Positions 1-4,156 of a stretch of DNA of 6,371 nt are shown here, piece after piece (positions within the stretch are counted from its first letter, which is position 1; every line of letters begins with the position of its first letter). The DNA is from Clostridia bacterium (GTDB taxonomy: Bacteria; Bacillota; Clostridia; Christensenellales; Borkfalkiaceae), in the NCBI GenBank assembly GCA_029071285.1, contig JAIEAS010000079.1:1-6371 (forward strand), read 5' to 3'. A model generated the notes under the pieces. It had not been told where the DNA came from. It saw only the letters and a program-made list of their open reading frames with translations, and did no database searches. A program made the translations under genes and the position numbers.

Positions 1-322
1 TTACCGAAAAAGCGTCCGCCGCCCGGGGGAACAGCTTTTTTATTCTCGCCGCCGCGTCCGCGTAAGCTTTTGCGGTGCCCTCGTCAAGATACAGCTCGCG
101 CGTCTTTTCTCGCTTGTCGTTTAGGGAAACGTAAATATCGGCGTGTCCGCGGGTAAGCTTTTCGCGCACGATATTTCTTACGGCGTCCTCGTACGCGGCG
201 AAGATTTTGGGCGCTTTTACGTTTATATCGAGATAGCGGTTGTTCACCGTTTTAATCTCCGCGCAAAGCTCCACTCCGTCCTTTTTGTACTCTCCCCTGC
301 CGTAGCCGGTCATACTTAACAT
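1..322 (-). CDS. yicC: YicC/YloC-family endoribonuclease, N-terminal part (runs off the left edge)
   Basis: Translating the minus strand from the ATG at 322 gives 107 residues with no stop before the edge. The protein opens MLSMTGYGRGE and continues with VNNRYLDINVKAP at about residues 26-38. These match the YicC/YloC N-terminal hallmarks (SMTGFGR, then VNHRYLDI). Family members are usually near 290 residues, so roughly the first third is present and the C-terminal DUF1732 part lies outside. The family comprises oligomeric RNA endonucleases implicated in RNA and sRNA turnover in the cytoplasm. I chose the ATG at 322 over the ATG at 313 because an AAGGGG Shine-Dalgarno at 331-336 sits 8 bases before it and because the family normally has a few residues before SMTG. 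The gene has its own promoter (see 358-386) and a leader of about 28 bases. In Firmicutes yicC often precedes remA and gmk; that is known context and cannot be checked here. Confidence 0.9.
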   Translation of the reverse strand, partial: MLSMTGYGRGEYKKDGVELCAEIKTVNNRYLDINVKAPKIFAAYEDAVRNIVREKLTRGHADIYVSLNDKREKTRELYLDEGTAKAYADAAARIKKLFPRAADAFSV

Positions 323-357
323 AAGTAAGTCCCCTTAACTGTTTATTATACGGAAGT

Positions 358-386
358 ATTATACCAAGATATTTTAAAAATTACAA
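358..386 (-). promoter_or_regulatory. Sigma-A-type promoter of yicC (extended -10)
   Basis: On the minus strand, TTGTAA (386-381) is followed after 17 bases by a perfect TATAAT (363-358). A TGG directly before the -10 gives it the extended form. Predicted transcription start is near 351, about 28 bases before the yicC ATG. A second TATAAT-like match at 350-345 lacks a good -35. The promoter lies downstream of the terminator at 393-417, so yicC looks independently transcribed. Confidence 0.75.
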
Positions 387-417
387 GCAAAAGCGGCGCA
401 TTTAATAAACACGCCGC
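379..417 (-). terminator. Intrinsic terminator after the nitrilase-like gene
   Basis: GCGGCG and CGCCGC (393-398 and 412-417) form a 6-bp GC stem around a 13-base loop. The loop can pair further through TTTA/TAAA. On the minus strand it is followed by an interrupted T-rich stretch (TTTTGCTTGTAATTTTT). It begins 6 bases past the TGA of the gene at 423-1085. The plus-strand side is A-rich, so it should act in the minus direction only. Confidence 0.65.
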
Positions 418-422
418 AAAAA

Positions 423-1085
423 TCAGTAGTCCGCCCGCATATCGCCGTTCAGCCCCTTCACCCTCGTGGTGATAACCCTGTAACGGTTTTTGGGCGTAAC
501 CTCGAACAAAGTTAAAGGGCGGGACGACGAGGCAATCTCGCCGTTGGTTTCGGTAAAGAACGCAACCCTGCCCGCGCACATTATTATAGGCACGCCGTAC
601 AGATATGAATACGAGCGTATCAGAAGGGGCGGGATATTGTCCTTCAGCTCTTCCATAACCGCAACTATGAGGTTGCAGCCGCACATCGACAGGGCTTTTA
701 TTCCGTCGGGGAAGTACAAATCGTTTTCAATGCACAGCCCCACCTTGCAGCCGCCTACCGTGTAGAACCCCAGCCCCGCACCGCTCTTGTAGTCCTCGCA
801 GTCGATTATATGGTTCATATCCGAAATGCCCAAAAGCTTCCCTCTGTCCGCGGCGGCGACCGACTTCCTTAAAACGCCGCGGCTGACCGTCTTGCAGCCG
901 CTGAGAACTCCGCACCCCGCGATTTTGGAAAGGCGGGCTGCGTCCTCGAACTTATCGGTTACGCCCTTAAGCTCGTTTTCGTAGCTGACTTCGCCCAAGC
1001 CTCCGAACCCGAACAGGGCAATATCGCATTCGGGCAAATTCTTAACATCTTTTACGGCGGTATCCGCGGCGACGCATAATATCAT
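423..1085 (-). CDS. Nitrilase-fold (carbon-nitrogen hydrolase superfamily) protein, probably catalytically inactive
   Basis: This 220-residue protein aligns by eye with the nitrilase superfamily. IALFGFGG (22-29) corresponds to the strand that usually ends in FPE, GKLLG (82-86) precedes the usual catalytic Lys, and VGLCIENDLYFPDGIKAL (115-132) matches the nucleophile block (G-x-x-I-C-Y-D-L-R-F-P-E). RSYSYLYGVPIIMCAGR (157-173) fits the usual R-A-x-E-N segment. In this alignment Glu becomes Phe27, Lys becomes Met90 and Cys becomes Glu120. Cys118 is two residues out of register. The N terminus also lacks the helix of about 20 residues usual before the first catalytic strand, so the protein is shorter than the typical 260-300 residues. 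I infer a pseudoenzyme with a binding, scaffold or regulatory role; substrate and partner are unknown. It has no signal peptide and should be cytoplasmic. The ATG at 1085 has no convincing Shine-Dalgarno, but the next upstream ATG is followed directly by a stop. The gene diverges from the M1 peptidase gene across 106 bases. The fold assignment is fairly sure; loss of catalysis is an inference. Confidence 0.75.
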   Translation of the reverse strand: MILCVAADTAVKDVKNLPECDIALFGFGGLGEVSYENELKGVTDKFEDAARLSKIAGCGVLSGCKTVSRGVLRKSVAAADRGKLLGISDMNHIIDCEDYKSGAGLGFYTVGGCKVGLCIENDLYFPDGIKALSMCGCNLIVAVMEELKDNIPPLLIRSYSYLYGVPIIMCAGRVAFFTETNGEIASSSRPLTLFEVTPKNRYRVITTRVKGLNGDMRADY

Positions 1086-1094
1086 ACTCTACAT

Positions 1095-1122
1095 TTTATT
1101 GTTTTGACGAAAAATGTGTTAA
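1095..1122 (-). promoter_or_regulatory. Possible promoter of the nitrilase-like gene, giving a near-leaderless mRNA
   Basis: On the minus strand TTAACA (1122-1117) is followed after 16 bases by AATAAA (1100-1095), a 5/6 and a 4/6 match to the -35 and -10 consensus. The -10 ends only 9 bases before the ATG at 1085, so the transcript would start about 2-5 bases before the start codon. That agrees with the missing Shine-Dalgarno site. The match is weak and no other evidence supports it. Confidence 0.3.
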
Positions 1123-1132
1123 AAATTGTTTT

Positions 1133-1157
1133 ATTCCCGAATGGACGGGCATACAAT
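1133..1157 (+). promoter_or_regulatory. Possible -10 element of the M1 peptidase gene with an overlapping dyad
   Basis: TACAAT at 1152-1157 is a 5/6 match to the -10 consensus and would start transcription near 1164, about 28 bases before the GTG start. No good -35 exists at normal spacing; TTGTTT at 1126-1131 is 20 bases away. The dyad ATTCCCG-6 bases-CGGGCAT (1133-1152, one mismatch per arm) lies where a -35 would be and touches the -10. It could be an operator for an activator or repressor, which would fit a weak -35. Confidence 0.35.
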
Positions 1158-1191
1158 ACACTGATTAGTTAAACAAAAAACGAGGTGTTTA

Positions 1192-2643
1192 GTGAAAAAA
1201 TTTATCTCCCTTTTACTTATCGTATGCGCCGCATTGACCGCCGTGACATTTTCCGCCTGCGCGAAAAAGTCCTGTGATTTAAGCGCGTACGATATTGTCG
1301 CCACCTACGACGGCGAAAGCCAGACCCTCACGGGCGCGGTTGACTTCACCTACTACAATTCCACCGATAACGAAATAAGCGAGCTGAAATTCAATCTCTT
1401 CGGCAACGCGTTCAGACAGAACGCCGCTCACTCGCCCGTTTCCGACGCGTATTCCGCAAAAGCCTACTACTCGGGCAAGAACTACGGCGGAATGACCGTT
1501 GAAAGCGTTGAAAACTGCTCGGCGTGGAAAATCGGCGGCGGGGACGAAAATATTTTAAGCGTTACCCTCGTAACCCCCGTATATCCCGAGCAGACCGCAA
1601 GCGTCAAGATAAACTATACCCTGAACCTTGCCAAGGTCAACCACCGCACGGGCGTTACCAAAAACACCGTAAACCTCGGCAACTTCTATCCCGTTCTCTG
1701 CGCGTACACCACGGACGGCTTTGCGGAGTGCGATTACTATTCCTGCGGCGACCCCTTCCTCTCGGAATGCGCCGATTATAACGTAACCATTACTATGCCC
1801 CTCGGCTATACTGCGGCTTCGAGCGGAAAACTCGTTAGCGAGACCGAAACAGCCGACGCCAAAAAGTGCAGTTATTCCCTTAAATGCGCACGCGACTTCG
1901 CGCTCGTTCTGTCCGATAAATTTCAGGTTGAAACGGGCAACGTAAACGGCGTGGACGTGAGCTATTACTACTACAAGGACGAAAATCCCCAGGCGTCGCT
2001 CGCCGTTGCGTGCGAAAGCTTGGAGTATTTTTCGGATACCTTCGGCGGCTACGAATATCCCACCCTCGCGGTAGTGCAGACGGGCTTCTGCTACGGCGGT
2101 ATGGAATATCCCGCGCTTACTATGATAAGCGACGAGCTTGACCGCGACGCAAACAACTATACAATCGTTCACGAAAACGCCCACCAGTGGTGGTACGCAA
2201 TGGTCGGCAGCGACCAATTAAACTGCGCGTGGCAGGACGAAGGGCTTGCCGAATACAGCAGCGTAATGTTCTTCGAAAGCCACCCCGACTACAACTTCAC
2301 GCGCGTCGGACTCGTCGGTTCGGCAACCAAGGCGTACAGAGCGTACTACTCGGTTTACAACCAGATTTTCGGCGAAGTGAACACGGGTATGACCCGCAAC
2401 TTAAAGGACTTCGAAAGCGATTACGAGTACGCGAATATCGCCTATAACAAGGGTATGATTATGTTCGAAACCCTCCGCCAGTCTATCGGCGACGAAAAAT
2501 TCGTTGCGGGACTTAAAAAGTATTTCGGCAACAACTGCAACAAAATTGCCTCGCAGGACGATTTGTTCGGCTGCTTCATCTCGGGCGGCACCGACTTAGA
2601 GGGCTTCTTCAATTCCTTTATCGAGGGCAAAATAGTTATTTAA
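1192..2643 (+). CDS. M1-family (gluzincin) metallopeptidase, predicted surface lipoprotein
   Basis: This 483-residue protein removes or trims peptides by zinc-dependent hydrolysis, presumably an aminopeptidase at the outer face of the membrane. The N terminus has a lysine start, a hydrophobic core and the lipobox-like FSAC, with Cys23 as the lipidation site. The catalytic core is complete: YGGMEYP at 301-307 (the GxMEN exopeptidase motif), HENAH at 327-331 and WQDEGLAEY at 347-355. Glu350 is 19 residues after His331, as expected for HExxH-x18-E. AYNKG at 417-421 supplies the usual catalytic Tyr418. Residues 30-245 look like the beta-rich N-terminal M1 domain. The protein stops soon after the helical catalytic domain, so it lacks the long C-terminal domain of PepN-type enzymes, as do many bacterial M1 lipoproteins. 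The GTG start is chosen because GAGGTG (1182-1187) lies 4 bases upstream and the signal peptide begins right there. It carries 13 cysteines besides Cys23, which is many for an exported protein. The family assignment is firm; substrate range is unknown. Confidence 0.92.
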   Translation: MKKFISLLLIVCAALTAVTFSACAKKSCDLSAYDIVATYDGESQTLTGAVDFTYYNSTDNEISELKFNLFGNAFRQNAAHSPVSDAYSAKAYYSGKNYGGMTVESVENCSAWKIGGGDENILSVTLVTPVYPEQTASVKINYTLNLAKVNHRTGVTKNTVNLGNFYPVLCAYTTDGFAECDYYSCGDPFLSECADYNVTITMPLGYTAASSGKLVSETETADAKKCSYSLKCARDFALVLSDKFQVETGNVNGVDVSYYYYKDENPQASLAVACESLEYFSDTFGGYEYPTLAVVQTGFCYGGMEYPALTMISDELDRDANNYTIVHENAHQWWYAMVGSDQLNCAWQDEGLAEYSSVMFFESHPDYNFTRVGLVGSATKAYRAYYSVYNQIFGEVNTGMTRNLKDFESDYEYANIAYNKGMIMFETLRQSIGDEKFVAGLKKYFGNNCNKIASQDDLFGCFISGGTDLEGFFNSFIEGKIVI

Positions 2644-2651
2644 CAAATCGC

Positions 2652-2681
2652 TTGCCAAATAAAATATAATAGTGTTATAAT
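2652..2681 (+). promoter_or_regulatory. Strong extended -10 promoter upstream of corA
   Basis: TTGCCA (2652-2657) and a perfect TATAAT (2676-2681) are 18 bases apart, with TG at 2673-2674 giving an extended -10. It starts only 9 bases after the M1 gene stop. Predicted transcription start is about 2687-2690, so the corA leader is about 130 bases. A second TATAAT at 2665-2670 is too close to this -35 to use it. Confidence 0.75.
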
Positions 2682-2687
2682 ACGTTT

Positions 2688-2795
2688 ATGGACCCAAGTA
2701 GTTGTATTTTAAAAATCAATAATATGCCTTAAACTTCCGTACAAAAGCCGAACGCAACCTTATAAGCAATGCACGGAATTTTCCGTGCATTTTTT
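2688..2795 (+). ncRNA. Attenuator-like leader RNA (or short sRNA) upstream of corA
   Basis: A transcript from the promoter at 2652-2681 would meet the intrinsic terminator at 2768-2795 before reaching corA, giving an RNA of about 108 bases unless polymerase reads through. TTCCGTAC at 2735-2742 repeats, with one change, the terminator's right arm TTCCGTGC (2781-2788). It could therefore pair with the left arm (ACGGAA, 2773-2778) as an antiterminator. A 14-codon frame, MDPSSCILKINNMP, begins at 2688, almost at the predicted start of transcription, and ends at 2732 before this repeat. It may be chance. I see no match to the M-box magnesium riboswitch. Attenuation control of corA is inferred from layout only; the stretch could instead simply be the 3' end of the M1 transcript. 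Confidence 0.4.
2768..2795 (+). terminator. Intrinsic terminator between the M1 gene and corA
   Basis: AATGCACGG (2768-2776) pairs perfectly with CCGTGCATT (2783-2791) around AATTTT, and T2792-T2795 completes the T tract. It lies downstream of the corA promoter and 25 bases before the corA ATG. It can therefore end M1 gene transcripts and also block corA transcripts unless an alternative fold forms. Confidence 0.75.
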
Positions 2796-2820
2796 ATTCA
2801 AAATAATGAGGAAGAGCGTT

Positions 2821-3819
2821 ATGGTAAAGTACTTTAAGACTAACGGCGCGGTTTTGGAACAGTGCCCCGACTTTAATCCCCGCTGCTGGATTGATATGGT
2901 CAATCCCGACGACGACGAGTGCGAAGAGGTTTCGCGCCTTACGGGCGTGCCCGAGGATATGATAAAAGCCGCCCTCGATGAAGAGGAGCGCGCGCGTACC
3001 GAGTTTGACGACGGATGCAGTATGTTCGTCGTGGACTGCCCGATTATCGAGGAAAGCGACGACGGCGGCGACAGCTACGACACCCTGCCCCTCGCGGTAA
3101 TCTACAACGATTTGTGCATAATCACGGTATGCTTAAAGGGCAACACCGTGCTCAAAAACTTTATACTCGGAAGAGAAAAAGTAAGCACGCAAAAGCCCGT
3201 GCACTTTATCCTCTCCTTTATGCTCGGCAACGCAAAGAGGTTTTTGTACTGTCTGAAACAGATTGACAGAAAGACCCGCCGCATTCAGAGCGAGATTGAA
3301 AAGACTATGCGCAACAGTGAAATTATTCAGCTTCTGGATTTGCAGAACTCGCTCGTCTACTTTTCAACTTCTTTGAACTCGAACGAGCGCGTGCACGAAA
3401 AGTTCGACAAGGTCGAAGGCGTGCGCACCCGCGACGAGCTGACCGATTTGTACGAGGACGTCATTATCGAAAGCAAGCAGGCGATTGAAACCTGTAATAT
3501 CTACAAAAATATTCTGAGCGTAACTATGGACGCTTACGGCTCGGTAATTTCGAACAACGCGAACAACACTATGAGCAAGCTGACGATAGTTACTATTCTT
3601 CTTGCCATACCCACTATGATTGCGGGGTTCTGGGGAATGAATATGCCCGTCCCCGGCGAGAGCGGAGTATCCTTTCTGCAGACGGGCTGGTTCTGGCTCG
3701 TGGTCGTGGGAACGGTGCTTCTGACCGCGGCGATTGCGGTGTTTATGATAAAGGGCAACCCCTTCAAAAAGGGAATACGGACGAGGAAAAAGAAAAAACG
3801 CGACAAAAAGGAAAAGTAA
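2821..3819 (+). CDS. corA: CorA-family divalent metal-ion (Mg2+/Co2+) transporter
   Basis: This 332-residue inner-membrane channel protein normally forms pentamers that pass hydrated Mg2+ (also Co2+ or Ni2+) down the membrane potential. Residues 1-130 form the cytoplasmic alpha/beta domain. They are rich in acidic residues, with PDDDECEE at 29-36 and EESDDGGD at 77-84, as in metal-gated CorA. Residues about 135-250 are the long helical stalk. TM1 is about 252-271, followed by the diagnostic G-M-N selectivity motif at 272-274 within FWGMNMPVP. TM2 is about 289-310, and the cytoplasmic tail is very basic (KKGIRTRKKKKRDKKEK). The length is typical. The frame stays open upstream to a GTG at 2785, but I chose the ATG at 2821: AGGAAG (2809-2814) lies 6 bases before it, while 2785 lies inside the terminator stem. 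The stop codon abuts the ATG of the FmdB-like gene, so the two are probably cotranscribed. The acidic insert and basic tail could tune gating, which is inference. The family is certain; the preferred ion is not shown. Confidence 0.93.
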   Translation: MVKYFKTNGAVLEQCPDFNPRCWIDMVNPDDDECEEVSRLTGVPEDMIKAALDEEERARTEFDDGCSMFVVDCPIIEESDDGGDSYDTLPLAVIYNDLCIITVCLKGNTVLKNFILGREKVSTQKPVHFILSFMLGNAKRFLYCLKQIDRKTRRIQSEIEKTMRNSEIIQLLDLQNSLVYFSTSLNSNERVHEKFDKVEGVRTRDELTDLYEDVIIESKQAIETCNIYKNILSVTMDAYGSVISNNANNTMSKLTIVTILLAIPTMIAGFWGMNMPVPGESGVSFLQTGWFWLVVVGTVLLTAAIAVFMIKGNPFKKGIRTRKKKKRDKKEK

Positions 3820-4014
3820 ATGCCTGTACTTCAATACCGTTGCGAAAGCTGCAAAAAGAATTTTGACGAGCTTGTAAAAAAGCACGACGATACCGTTTTA
3901 TGCCCCGACTGCGGCAAGCCCGCAAAAAGGCTGTGGTGCGGAGAAATTTTTTCCGCCACGGGCAAGCCAGTAAAAAAATGCAGCGGCAACTGCAAAAACT
4001 GCTCGGGCTGCTAA
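3820..4014 (+). CDS. FmdB-type zinc-ribbon protein with cysteine-rich tail
   Basis: This 64-residue protein starts MPVLQYRCESCKKNFDE, the classic FmdB opening (MPxYxYxCxxCxxxFE). A four-cysteine zinc ribbon is formed by Cys8, Cys11, Cys28 and Cys31 (CPDCGKPAKR). The tail CSGNCKNCSGC adds Cys54, 58, 61 and 64, plus Cys40 between. Family members are small cytoplasmic proteins of unclear role; the name comes from a putative regulator of formamidase genes in Methylophilus. The ATG follows the corA stop with no gap. AAGGA (3808-3812) inside corA lies 7 bases upstream, so translation is probably coupled to corA. Being paired with a metal transporter suggests, but does not show, a metal-linked role for the cysteine tail. 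The gene ends about 95 bases before the shared terminator. Confidence 0.88.
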   Translation: MPVLQYRCESCKKNFDELVKKHDDTVLCPDCGKPAKRLWCGEIFSATGKPVKKCSGNCKNCSGC

Positions 4015-4031
4015 CAAGCCTTAGCTGCTTC

Positions 4032-4076
4032 GTCATTTCGCTCCCCATTGTCATTTCGAGCGCAGCCGAGAAATCT
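4032..4076. repeat. Putative short dispersed palindromic repeat with a partial second copy
   Basis: The core at 4049-4076 (GTCATTTCGAG, then CGCAGCCGAGAAATCT) folds imperfectly. ATTTC (4053-4057) pairs with GAAAT (4070-4074), then comes a tandem G-A mismatch, two G-C pairs and a GCAG loop. GTCATTTCG recurs at 4032-4040, 18 bases upstream, like a truncated copy. I recognise the general GTCATT...CGAG...GAGAAATCT pattern from intergenic repeats of many bacteria. That it is repeated in this genome cannot be seen from one window. Confidence 0.5.
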
Positions 4077-4107
4077 TTATATATTTCAAATCATTGTTTA
4101 AAAATTA

Positions 4108-4136
4108 AGCCGCCCGCGGAATATCCGCGGGCGGCT
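4108..4136. terminator. Bidirectional intrinsic terminator between convergent genes
   Basis: A perfect 13-bp stem, AGCCGCCCGCGGA (4108-4120) with TCCGCGGGCGGCT (4124-4136), closes a 3-base ATA loop. Plus-strand reading is followed by GTTTTAAGTTTTATT and minus-strand reading by TAATTTTT, so it can stop transcription both ways. It ends the corA-fmdB unit and, 20 bases past the TGA, the lipoprotein gene at 4157-6061. Confidence 0.88.
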
Positions 4137-4156
4137 GTTTTAAGTTTTATTAACTA

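Noticed and set aside
726..734. Cys118 as the catalytic nucleophile of the nitrilase-like protein.
   Set aside because: It is two residues upstream of the nucleophile column when the flanking G and FP residues are aligned without gaps, and the Glu and Lys partners are absent too.
1555..2217. A 220-codon open frame on the minus strand inside the M1 peptidase gene.
   Set aside because: It lies wholly antisense to a gene with a complete catalytic signature, has no family resemblance and reflects the codon bias of the plus-strand gene. The same holds for the other open frames overlapping the listed genes.
2691..2698. GGACCCAAG occurs both in the corA leader (2690-2698) and in the inverted-repeat region (6201-6209), hinting at a shared RNA motif.
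   Set aside because: A shared 9-base word is expected many times by chance in a window of this size, and the surrounding bases do not match.
2688..2820. M-box magnesium riboswitch in the corA leader.
   Set aside because: The leader is too short and AT-rich, and none of the conserved M-box core segments can be found.
2785..2820. An earlier GTG start of corA at 2785 that would add 12 residues.
   Set aside because: The codon lies inside the terminator stem, has no Shine-Dalgarno before it, and the ATG at 2821 has AGGAAG at proper spacing.
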